64,000 nt of DNA from Bradyrhizobium valentinum (lineage in GTDB: Bacteria; Pseudomonadota; Alphaproteobacteria; Rhizobiales; Xanthobacteraceae). The translations under genes were made by a program, and so were the position numbers. Under the pieces are notes generated by a model that was not told the DNA's origin, did not search any database, and saw only the letters and a program-made list of their open reading frames with translations. The stretch covers positions 6,623 to 70,622 of the forward strand of contig NZ_LLXX01000153.1 in the NCBI RefSeq assembly GCF_001440405.1. Direction: 5' to 3'. The stretch's first letter is position 1. Every line of letters starts with the position of its first letter. Shown here one piece after another: positions 26,756 through 34,642 of this stretch.

Positions 26756-26802
26756 CCTAGGCTTGAATATTATTCTGATCCCTCGACTTAAAGGAGGCTG
26801 AA
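26756..26802 (+). pseudogene. Tail of the recurring type III effector module
   Basis: The 14 codons LGLNIILIPRLKGG plus stop are nearly identical to the end of the OtsA fusion at 48.3 kb (LGVNVILIPRLKGG). They abut the IS remnant, which presumably cut off the rest of the effector gene. Confidence 0.55.
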
Positions 26803-26962
26803 TACCGTCCTTGCAGATCTAGGAACTGAGTAGCCGAAGATCTGGGCGTGCTCTGCTCCAATTCGATTCGCCGACGCGCATTGGGGAAAAAGGACGGACT
26901 AAATCGGCGCTCTGGTGTCGGGCGACATGGACGTGGGTGGCATATTGCCTCAGGTGACAATG

Positions 26963-27608
26963 TTACCGAAGCGGATCGTGGTTTCTTTCTGGATCGGGCT
27001 TGAAGTCGAGCCCACGAACGAGCCATGGAAATAGGTTCTGCTCGCGTTCGAGAGCCTCGACGATAACAGCCGCCTCACGCACGATGAGCGGAAAGCTTTC
27101 GGTCCACCCCGCTGCGACGTCCACCATTATTAGCGTCTCAATGAAGGCGCCGGCATACGAGCATGCCGCCGTGCGCAACTAGATCCGCTTCGCAGTAACG
27201 CGGCGGAGGTGACCCCCAGTCATTGAACGCGCGCACCAGGGCTTGCCGCCGCACGGCAGTGGAAAAACCTGCCTGTCGTCTTCGCTCGCCAACTGCCCCG
27301 ATCTTCGCGGCGCTTGACAGGCGGTCGATCGTCGCCGCGCTTACCGTCAAGATTAGCAGTCGCTCACCCGCAGAGAGCTCCAATCTGACATGCCGTTCGA
27401 GCGCCGGGAGCAACAATGGGATCATCACAACCAGCCGCTTGCTGCAAGGCTGGTCGGAAGCGTCCCACAACGCGATCAGGGCATCCCTAACGGACGGACC
27501 GTACGTCCGACCTCGTCGGCGGTCGTGCGCGATCATCTCTGGACTGAAGTTGCCTCCTTGTGCATTGACGATGAAGCGCCAGCGGGAACACCCCCACTGC
27601 CGGATCAC
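26963..27608 (-). pseudogene. ISNCY-type integrase/transposase, frameshifted
   Basis: The minus-strand frames give RTYGPSVRDALIALWDASDQ, CSKRLVVMIPLLLPALERH, SAATIDRLSSAAK and RAFNDWGSPPPRYCEADLVA. After a shift near 27170 they continue FIETLIMVDVAAGWTESFPL, VREAAVIVEALE and LFPWLVRGLDF. This is the DDE integrase of the ISNCY (ISRj-type) transposases, truncated at both ends. Confidence 0.7.
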
Positions 27609-27639
27609 TCCGATCGAAAGCGTACAGCATGCATGAAAC

Positions 27640-27890
27640 GATTATCGCGCAGTTCTCTCGCCCGCCGGCATCAAGCGTCGGCGGGCCGTAATGCCGACTG
27701 CTTCCACAAGGCTCCGACGGAGCGCCTCTTCCACATCCTCAAGGCAGACCATGTCCGTCACCGCCCATACCAAAATCGCGACGCCGCGGCGCGCGACATA
27801 TTCGCCCTCACCGCATGTTTCTACAATTGAACCACGCTTCATTCCGCGAATGGAAATTCACCAATCCCAGAATGAGCCGCGAGCCCAACA
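27640..27890 (+). pseudogene. IS3-family transposase OrfB C-terminal fragment
   Basis: KAPTERLFHILKADHVRHRP, then DAAARDIFALTACFYN, a stop and LHSANG match the end of IS3 OrfB proteins (DNAPMESFFHTLKxELVHH, ARRDIFAYIEGFYN, RLHSALG). Confidence 0.7.
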
Positions 27891-27939
27891 CGCCCATACA
27901 TCGGGACAAGATCACTCATTGCCGAGCTTGCCTGACGCT

Positions 27940-28115
27940 GCCTGAATTTCGACTATCGCTCGGCATGGGAGTTCGTCCACGACAGTAAGCTCAGCTTCAA
28001 AAAACGCGTGTTGGCTGGCGAACGCGATTTTCCCGAGATCGCGCCGCGGGTTGTCCAGTGGACAAACACCAAGATCGCATCGAAGCGAGCGGCTAGTTTT
28101 ATCGATGGGACCAGG
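27940..28115 (+). pseudogene. IS630-family transposase fragment
   Basis: AWEFVHDSKLSFKKRVLAGE followed by RDFPEIAPRVVQW and FIDGTRIS resembles the middle of IS630 transposases (SFKKSVxAxERDRPDVAxxRxxW and VFIDE). The rest is missing. Confidence 0.55.
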
Positions 28116-28269
28116 ATCTCTTCGGGGCGCAGACTCAGGACCAAGTTCCCACGGCCACTCGACACCATCATCTTCCTGGCGGCCTCGCGCCATGAGCTGC
28201 CGCGCAAACCACCGCTGCGGTACCGCGCCACAATCGGCAAGGCCGCGCGAGTTGTTCACGAGGTATGGT

Positions 28270-28390
28270 CAACCAGTTCGTAAATGCAGGCCATCCAACC
28301 TGGTCTCGTCACGCTTAGCAGACGATGGGGCCCCGCTTCATTCATCTGCTCCACTCGAAGGTGGGTTTGCAGCCCAAACGCGTTCCTTCA
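28270..28390 (-). pseudogene. Degenerate extra copy of the effector module
   Basis: Just downstream of the effector stop at 28397, the minus strand reads FGLQTHLRVEQMNEAGPHRL and then TRPGWMACIYE. This parallels LGLQSHSRVEQMNEIGQFPD and LDPGWIHGPRE inside the intact gene. It is the decayed start of a further module. Confidence 0.45.
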
Positions 28391-28396
28391 GCAAAG

Positions 28397-29761
28397 TTAG
28401 GGGCGATGGATGACAAGGATGCGGCCGTCTGGTCCCGATTCGGCTGTGTACCGCTCACGCAGGATGTAGAAACGCGTCATTGGGACCTCCGGGGTCGGCA
28501 GAAGTCTGAAGTCTCCCAGTACGCTGATCAGGGAGTCGTCGGCCTCTCGGGGGCCGTGGATCCAGCCTGGGTCCAGTCTCTCTCCGATATCGGGGAATTG
28601 CCCGATTTCATTCATCTGCTCAACTCGAGAATGGGACTGTAGCCCTAACTCCCTGTATCCAGGGGTCAGAATAAAGTTTTCGCCTTCCGGATTATTTGGG
28701 GTCACGGGCGCCCGCCCTGGCCACAATACCGCAGCATAGCGCATACCGTTGATAAGCACACTTTGTGGCCGCAACAGCGCCGGAAGGAGGCTGCTTTCTC
28801 GCAATTCCGCGATCAGTGGGTCCGGGGCAAGGCCGCCCCTCCAACCGGGGAGGACATAAGCTCCGAAGTCACGCTCTGCCTGCCTGGCCCCTGCGCCGGC
28901 TGCAATGGTCGGGCGATCCGACGGCATTGTGGGCGCCAGCGGTGATGACGATGGCCCGGCGACTTCGAAGCCCTGAAACATCGCACCGCGCGTACGGGCC
29001 CAGTTCTCGAGTTGAACCTCGTGGTGGAAATCCCGAAGCATATCTCGCAAATTCAGGAGACGGTTACGAAACCCGCCAATCGTGGGTGAGTCGCGCCCTA
29101 TATAGTCGCCTGCATAGGCTTGTATGTCCGTATCCAACGACGGCAGTGCAATCCGGTCAGCCATTGGGGGTCTGTTGGTCTCGCGGATCCACTTGAGGAA
29201 ATCGCTCATATCGTCTGCGGCATGATTGGCGCCGCGCGAGCGGCGGTTCGGGAGCTTCTCAGTAAGCCAATTCCAAAAGTCCTCATAGAGCGGTAAATCC
29301 ACATCATAAGGGCCGGGTCCCTGATTGGAGCCGCTGCTGTCGGTGTTATGGCTGCTACTGCCGCTCGATGACGATGGCCTGGCTCCCTCAAAGCCCTCAA
29401 ACATCAAATGCCTTTCACGAGCCCAGTTCTCAAATTGCAGGTCCCGAAGCATATCTCGCAAGTTCAGGAGGCGGTCACGAAATCTACCAATCGGCGGTAC
29501 ATCGCGCCCTATATAGTCAGCTGCATAGGCTTGCACGTCGGCGTCCAACGACGACTGCGCAATCCGGTCGGCCATTGGGGGTCTGTTGGTCTCGCGGATC
29601 CACGCGAGGAAGTCGTACATATCGCCTGCGGCAACGGCGGCACCGTAGGAGCGGCGGCGCGGAAGCTTCGCAGCAAGCCAGTTCCAGAATTGGTCATAAA
29701 GCTGCGTATCCACCGCATAGGGGCGGGGCCACTGATTGGAGCCGCTACTGCTGTCACTCAC
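28397..29761 (-). CDS. Putative type III effector with two helical repeats and two C-terminal modules
   Basis: This 454-residue protein has no signal peptide and a Ser-rich N-terminus (SDSSSGSNQWPRPYAVDTQL). Two tandem units of about 140 residues follow, each with FWNWLxxKLPxRRSxGA, WIRETNRPPMADRIA, SLDxDxQAY and GRDxPxIGxFRxRLLNLRDM, separated by a poly-Ser linker. Residues 290-454 hold two copies of the recurring module (FGAYVLPGWRGG to TPNNPEG; LDPGWIHGPR to ESGPDGRILVIHRP). These architectures occur in rhizobial NopD/Bel2-5-like effectors, here without a protease domain. The GTG at 29761 with GGAGG six bases upstream is preferred to the TTG at 29785. Confidence 0.6.
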   Translation of the reverse strand: MSDSSSGSNQWPRPYAVDTQLYDQFWNWLAAKLPRRRSYGAAVAAGDMYDFLAWIRETNRPPMADRIAQSSLDADVQAYAADYIGRDVPPIGRFRDRLLNLRDMLRDLQFENWARERHLMFEGFEGARPSSSSGSSSHNTDSSGSNQGPGPYDVDLPLYEDFWNWLTEKLPNRRSRGANHAADDMSDFLKWIRETNRPPMADRIALPSLDTDIQAYAGDYIGRDSPTIGGFRNRLLNLRDMLRDFHHEVQLENWARTRGAMFQGFEVAGPSSSPLAPTMPSDRPTIAAGAGARQAERDFGAYVLPGWRGGLAPDPLIAELRESSLLPALLRPQSVLINGMRYAAVLWPGRAPVTPNNPEGENFILTPGYRELGLQSHSRVEQMNEIGQFPDIGERLDPGWIHGPREADDSLISVLGDFRLLPTPEVPMTRFYILRERYTAESGPDGRILVIHRP

Positions 29762-29785
29762 GCGAACCTCCGGTAAAAGGTGCAA

Positions 29786-30687
29786 CTGCAGCGGTAAGGC
29801 ATGCTCGCTCGATCCGAAGCGCGCACGTCGCGTGAGTTCGGTTGGGGGCCGTCTTGCCCGATGTTTTCGAATTGAAAAGCAGCACGATTCGCCGCCGCTC
29901 CAGCTTGTTCGCGATCAATCTTCCAACAGCCCACACTCCGCGTTCGGTAGCGCCATATGTGCTGCGATGACCATGAGGAATCCGACGACGTCGACCATCT
30001 GAACATCTCGAGACTCGTTCTCGCGTTCGCCCATAAAAGGCAATTCCACCGGAGCAATAACGAGATCGATCGGCTGCCGTATAATCCTGAGCGACGAGAA
30101 GCTCAAACCGCCGGCTCATCTGCGCCTCACGCTCTGCTCCTCGGATCCCCTTCCTTGTCTGCGCACGGACCGGAGCCATGGTTGTCCTGTCGCGTCGCAA
30201 TGTCGGCGCCCTCGATAGCTCCGGGGTTATCTCGGCCTCGCATCCAAGGCGGTTCGAAGACAGGAGCCACAATCTTCAGTGCCGCGTCTAGCCTGAAGCG
30301 GTCATAACGCGCCACCTCTTAGGAGCGCAAGGCGCGTCGTGCTTTTCTGAGGTGCTCAGGCTAGAACAAGAGATCGCGATGCCAGAAAGTGAAACAGACC
30401 AATCTGCACTGTCTGTTCGGTCACAAACACTTTCTGTTCAATGATCGACATGTCTGTTTGCTGGGCAGTCTTAGAATCGAAGTACCGTCTTCAATGTTGT
30501 GGCCCACCAAACAGGCTCGCCATCAGCCGTCGAAGGCCTCTCTTTGGCAGCCTCGCGCGGCACGTCACTTGCTGATCATCTTGGACCGTCCCTCTGGAGG
30601 TCGGTTTTAAAAATATAACCTTTTCGAGCGACAAATCATGGGATGCCGCGAAACGGCCTCATGTCAGGGTTCGACCAGCTTGACTCT
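29786..30687. other. 900-base stretch without a recognised gene
   Basis: Minus-strand frames exist (for example 29915-30106, MSFSSLRIIRQPIDLVIAPV...), but none matches a family I know and there is no clear ribosome-binding site. A lone TGT-N10-ACA at 30410-30425 has no sigma-54 site at a suitable distance. I found no convincing tts box upstream of the effector at 29761. Confidence 0.4.
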
Positions 30688-30732
30688 TGTCCAGTGTCTG
30701 ACAGTCGCGCCGCCTCTGTCAGGTTGAGAACA
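30688..30732 (+). promoter_or_regulatory. Duplicated NifA upstream activator sequences
   Basis: Two perfect TGT-N10-ACA palindromes lie at 30688-30703 (TGTCCAGTGTCTGACA) and 30717-30732 (TGTCAGGTTGAGAACA). They correspond base for base to the pair before tagH, with the first element here closer to consensus. Confidence 0.75.
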
Positions 30733-30792
30733 CTTATTTGGCAAACCTCAGTTTTTCAAAATCTAATCAGAGATCAAATGAGGAGACGTCAT

Positions 30793-30807
30793 TGGCACGG
30801 CTGTTGC
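30793..30807 (+). promoter_or_regulatory. Duplicated sigma-54 promoter, now upstream of vgrG
   Basis: TGGCACGGCTGTTGC matches the sigma-54 consensus exactly and sits 60 bases below the activator elements. The next intact gene in this direction is vgrG, about 670 bases away. Transcription should start near 30819. Confidence 0.78.
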
Positions 30808-30808
30808 T

Positions 30809-31355
30809 ATTGAGATGCAGCGACCCCGATTGGCTGAGTACACGAAGCGCAAGACGAATGATGCTCTCTTTCCCTTGAACCCGTGTGCATCGTTTTGAGA
30901 AGGAAACCCAGCGTATCTACCGCCGCACCTGAGAGCGCACACAACAGGCGCGTGGGCCAGTCGATCGGCTTCACAACAATGGCGCGAAAGAGGCGGCCAA
31001 TGCTAGCACCGCAGGCAGTTCGAATGCACACCCGGGTGTCGAATCCGTGCTGATGGGCAAGGCTCACCGTGTGAGATGCAGCTTGCGCTCGGAGCTGTTG
31101 GAGAGAGCGATGAACTCTTCAGAACCAATGTCGCCAGATGCGCCGTTTGGACGTGCATCACGGCGCCGCTAGCCGATCGCGATACACTATGCATGGCAAC
31201 GAGAAGCTACCATCTCGCCAGCGGAATGGCGGGGGCTCGCTTCAGGCCCTAAACCGCCGCGACCGTATCGAGCCTGTCGGTGAGTTCGTCCGGCGTCTCG
31301 ACCGTCCCGTGCCTGGCTTTACTAAGTTCTGCTGTCGGCGACATGCTGCTGTCGT
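30809..31355 (+). pseudogene. Deletion relic: tagH 5' end joined to kinase 3' end
   Basis: From the promoter to about 31110 the sequence parallels the tagH leader and first codons (ATGCAGCTTGCGCTCGGAGC against ATGCATTTCACACTCGGAAT at 16450). At about 31155-31213 it matches tagH codons around PLADGDTLYLANYI. It then jumps near 31215 into the last 45 codons of the kinase (SPAEWRGLAS..., NRRDRIEPVGEFVRRLDR) and ends with the same GCTGTCGTAA. So a duplicate of the tagH-to-kinase operon has lost everything between its ends, about 8.9 kb, at a short tctcg-like microhomology. Confidence 0.75.
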
Positions 31356-31477
31356 AAAACGCGTAAGGAAGGTGAGATATCGTTAGCATTGAGTGCTTCG
31401 GGCTCCCAATCGACCCGCGCTCCGCGGCACCTGTGACGAGCATGCCTAACACTGCCACAGTTTGACTTGGTGCACCG

Positions 31478-32959
31478 ATGACCAACGACTCCAATCTCAG
31501 TATTGACCTGCACATTTGCAGCAAGCCCAACATTGAACTCGACGTGCAAGGGTTCGAGGGCACAGAGTGCATTTCCCTGCCGTTCAGCTACGTGATCTAT
31601 GCCACGACATCGAGCAATGTCGATACCGGCTCTTTGATAGGCGAGCGCGCCAAGCTTTCTGTCAAAACCGCATGCGGGCGATGGCTTGCCTCGGGCCTGT
31701 GCGCCCAAGTTGAGGAACTCGATCCAACGGTGACTGACCTGCGGGTGCTCCAGTTCGTCCTGCGGCCGCGTTTTGCGGTCGCCGAGCTCTCCATCGCGAG
31801 CCGCATTTATGGCCCTGGCCAACCCATGGGCGTCGATGACATCATTAAACAGCAGTTGAACAAGGTGAGCATCAACATTCCCACCGAATACAATCTTGAT
31901 CGCTATCCCAAGCGAAATTATGTTGTGCAATACAATGAAAGTGATTTGACGTTCATTTCGCGCCTTTGCGAACGGGACGGAATTTTCTACTTCTTCAAGC
32001 AAGAAGACGAGGGTGAAACCGTCGTCTTCGGCGACAAGAATCTGGCCTTCCCCAAGATCGGGTTCGGCGTTAAGTCGGCGATTCTTTATGCGCGCCAGCA
32101 CGAGCGCAAGACATCGCGAGGCGTCGACGAAAGCGCCGTCCGGTCATTCCGGCAGCGCCGGGTTCTCTCGACAAAGACCATCGCGCTCCGCGATTACAAC
32201 GAAACGGTGCCTTCCGTCGTGTCCGTCGATAAGCAGGTCGGACAAGGCAGCGGCTTCTTGGGCAAAGCCTCGCGCTTCGGCGGGCATTTTGCGACCGAAG
32301 CAGAAGCGGCCACGCTGGCCCGGATCCGTGCCGAGCAGATCTGCGCCGGCCAGACAATGTACATCGCCCACAGCGACGCACCGGAGCTGCGCGCTGGCGT
32401 CATTTTCGAACTGGAGGGCCATCCCCGCTTCGATGGTGAATATCTCGTCATCGCCGCGGATCACTCGGCCTATCGCCCGGCGCCAACCGGATTCGGCGCA
32501 TTCGGGCAAAATGGGCGAGCCTACCAGAACATGGTCCATTGCATCCGCTCGGACGTGCCTTATCGACCGGTTGCGATGACGCCCGTGCCTCTTGGCGTCG
32601 GCCTCCACACCGCCACAGTCGATGGAGAAGCCTGGAACGGGCGGGCCGAGATCGACGACCAGGGCCGCTACAAGCTGCAGCTTACATTCGCCGACGAACC
32701 GGCCGAGGGCCCTGGCAGCGACTACGTGCGCAAGCTCGAACCTTATGCAGGTCCGAATCAAACCGGCTTGCATTGTCCGTTGGTCCCCGGAACGGAAGTT
32801 CTGGTCGGCTACATCAACGGCGACATTGACCGGCCGGTCGTTGTCGGAGCGGTCCACAATCCAGATATGAAGGGAGGAGTGACCTCGGACACGCACTTGT
32901 CCAATCGCCTTATGTCGCAATCTGGCGCCTCGATCGTGATGTACGACGGATCTCCGTGA
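31478..32959 (+). CDS. vgrG: T6SS spike protein VgrG (TssI), short form
   Basis: This 493-residue VgrG has the gp27-like part with YVVQYNESDLTFISRLCERD and GIFYFFKQED, and the gp5 OB-fold region with GRYKLQLTFADEP, GLHCPLVPGTEVLVGYINGD and DRPVVVGAVHNPD. It stops soon after THLSNRLMSQSGASIVMYD, so it lacks the usual C-terminal beta-helix needle. A separate spike-like gene at 40.2 kb may supply that. The ATG at 31478 has no strong Shine-Dalgarno. It is probably driven from the relic promoter upstream. Confidence 0.93.
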   Translation: MTNDSNLSIDLHICSKPNIELDVQGFEGTECISLPFSYVIYATTSSNVDTGSLIGERAKLSVKTACGRWLASGLCAQVEELDPTVTDLRVLQFVLRPRFAVAELSIASRIYGPGQPMGVDDIIKQQLNKVSINIPTEYNLDRYPKRNYVVQYNESDLTFISRLCERDGIFYFFKQEDEGETVVFGDKNLAFPKIGFGVKSAILYARQHERKTSRGVDESAVRSFRQRRVLSTKTIALRDYNETVPSVVSVDKQVGQGSGFLGKASRFGGHFATEAEAATLARIRAEQICAGQTMYIAHSDAPELRAGVIFELEGHPRFDGEYLVIAADHSAYRPAPTGFGAFGQNGRAYQNMVHCIRSDVPYRPVAMTPVPLGVGLHTATVDGEAWNGRAEIDDQGRYKLQLTFADEPAEGPGSDYVRKLEPYAGPNQTGLHCPLVPGTEVLVGYINGDIDRPVVVGAVHNPDMKGGVTSDTHLSNRLMSQSGASIVMYDGSP

Positions 32960-32981
32960 TTTCTTCACCTCATGGAACCTT

Positions 32982-33341
32982 ATGGCCGTCTGGCGCCCAG
33001 CGACTCACGAGATCGACCCGCTATTGGAAGCGGTCGCCAATACGGCACGCGCGACCATCCTGCCAACAGCATCGATCAACATACCACCGCCGTCGGCCGA
33101 TGGCATTTGCTCGCAACGGCTTCGTGACGGACGAGAATTGCGCCTCAAATTATCCGCGCACTATCTCGAGCAGGAACGACGCGGTCCTTGCACGGTGCTC
33201 GTCTACGCCCTGCAGGGCAATGCCGTTGTTGATAACCGCATGGGTTACCGTGTGACGGGGCAGGCTGTCCTCGACGTTGCCACACGTGCATTTCTCGAGG
33301 TCGAGTGTCAATTGAAACAGGTCGGCCCAGTCATGCCGTGA
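32982..33341 (+). CDS. Hypothetical protein between vgrG and hcp
   Basis: This 119-residue soluble protein starts 22 bases after vgrG. It has a central beta-rich stretch (LRLKLSAHYLEQERRG, CTVLVYALQGNAVVDNRMGY) and no signal peptide or known motif. Position suggests a spike-loading, adaptor or immunity role, but nothing in the sequence proves it. Confidence 0.6.
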   Translation: MAVWRPATHEIDPLLEAVANTARATILPTASINIPPPSADGICSQRLRDGRELRLKLSAHYLEQERRGPCTVLVYALQGNAVVDNRMGYRVTGQAVLDVATRAFLEVECQLKQVGPVMP

Positions 33342-33349
33342 CGAATTGC

Positions 33350-33365
33350 TGTCTCGATCGCGACG
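33350..33365 (+). promoter_or_regulatory. NifA-like activator element before hcp
   Basis: TGTCTCGATCGCGACG is TGT-N10-ACG, one base off the palindrome, and lies 103 bases above the hcp sigma-54 site. The same imperfect form occurs as the outer element before tagH. Confidence 0.4.
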
Positions 33366-33468
33366 AGGTCTTCGCTTGATGGTGCCGGTGCCTGGAAATC
33401 TGCCCAGTCCTATTGACCATCACGTCCGGAAGGCCCGACAAATATCAGTGTCGGGTGCGCACGGCTTC

Positions 33469-33483
33469 TGGCACGGATGTTGC
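33469..33483 (+). promoter_or_regulatory. Sigma-54 (RpoN) promoter of hcp
   Basis: TGGCACGGATGTTGC fits the -24/-12 consensus completely and differs from the relic promoter at 30793 in only two of its four spacer bases. Predicted transcription start is near 33495, giving a leader of about 42 bases before the hcp GTG. Confidence 0.78.
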
Positions 33484-33536
33484 GATGTCCATTGTGCCGG
33501 TGCGTGCCGGCGTATGCCAGAGACTGGGAGACGAAC

Positions 33537-34049
33537 GTGTCACTTGAAGCCTACATGACAATCAAGGGAAAGAAGCAGGGCGACATCTCCAAGGATGCCT
33601 CCAAGCCGGACAGCATCGGGCAGGTCGCCAAGGGTGATGCGGGTAAGCAAAGGAAGATCACCGTGGTCGCCTTCACCAGCGGTATCATCGTTCCTCGCGA
33701 TGCGACGAGCGGTGTCGCCACGGGTGCTCGCAACCACCAGCCGGTGCTCTTCACCAAGTTCTTCGATAGGGCCTCGCCGCTGCTATGGCAGGCGCTGGCC
33801 ACCAACGAGGTGCTCGAAGAGGTGGTCTGCGAGTTCTACCGCACCGATCCAGGAGGCGTGCCGCAGCCGCAGAACTTCTTCAAAACAAGCTGGAAGAACG
33901 CGACGTTAGTCGAGGGCAAGGCTTATGTGCCGCTGACGATCAATCCGCAGAACAACTTCTTTCAGAACATGGAAGACTGGTCGTTCACCTACAAAGAAGT
34001 GAAATGGGAGCACGTGCCCGGCAGCACCAGCGGCGAGGATAAATGGTGA
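33537..34049 (+). CDS. hcp: T6SS tube protein Hcp (TssD)
   Basis: This 170-residue Hcp begins SLEAYMTIKGKKQGDI, the family N-terminus, and contains PVLFTKFFDRASPLLWQAL, NEVLEEVVCEFYRTD and the C-terminal MEDWSFTYKEVKWEHV. Hcp hexamers stack as the inner tube and can carry cargo. The start is GTG at 33537 with GGGAG close upstream; the frame is open back to an ATG at 33477, but that would put the start at the -12 box of the promoter. Confidence 0.95.
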   Translation: MSLEAYMTIKGKKQGDISKDASKPDSIGQVAKGDAGKQRKITVVAFTSGIIVPRDATSGVATGARNHQPVLFTKFFDRASPLLWQALATNEVLEEVVCEFYRTDPGGVPQPQNFFKTSWKNATLVEGKAYVPLTINPQNNFFQNMEDWSFTYKEVKWEHVPGSTSGEDKW

Positions 34050-34642
34050 CAACGCCGCGACATTTGCGCTGTCGCCGTTTTGCGGCGTCTACGAAGCGCT
34101 ATGCACCCCCCGCCAAGCCAAGGACGGTGACTTGGTTCCAGGCACCGTCCGGTACATGGTGGATACATTGCGCACATTCGACGCGTCGCAGGACTTGGAA
34201 GTGGCCATGCCGGGTCTGCTTCACGGCAGTGTGCAGACAATGCTAAGAGTAGGTAGATCGGTCCAGCCTTGCTCAACAGAATGTTGGATAGGCCGGGAGC
34301 ATTGGCTGCCATTGCCGATTGGTGCATTGAGGCTGGCCCGATTGAGCAAGCCGGGTTCATATGCCTGCTGATCGGACGAATTGTCGGACGAACAACGTAG
34401 ACATGCGGCAAAGATACGTCCGATTCATTTGGTGGCTTTAGGGCCTCGCGGTGCATCAAGTGGGTCGTGTTCGGACCGAAATATCGCGCGTGTAGCCGAA
34501 CAGGGTGCCGGAATCGTACTGTTGATCCAGCGTCATGGGTAGTGATTGACGAGCATGAGATGCGAATTGGGAACAACCAGCCTTCACGGCGTTCGAGACT
34601 CAACCGGCGGATCGTTTGTGGACTGCCTGACAGCTTAGCGCG
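34050..34642. other. Intergenic region after hcp, nothing recognised
   Basis: About 590 bases contain no convincing coding frame. A perfect TGT-N10-ACA at 34617-34632 lies only 10 bases from the next ATG and has no sigma-54 box after it, so it is probably chance. Confidence 0.4.

Noticed and set aside
30410..30425. Isolated TGT-N10-ACA near 30.4 kb
   Set aside because: No sigma-54 promoter lies at a usable distance on either strand.
34617..34632. Perfect TGT-N10-ACA just before the 552-residue gene
   Set aside because: It lies 10 bases from the start codon with no sigma-54 box between. Such palindromes are expected about fifteen times by chance in 64 kb.
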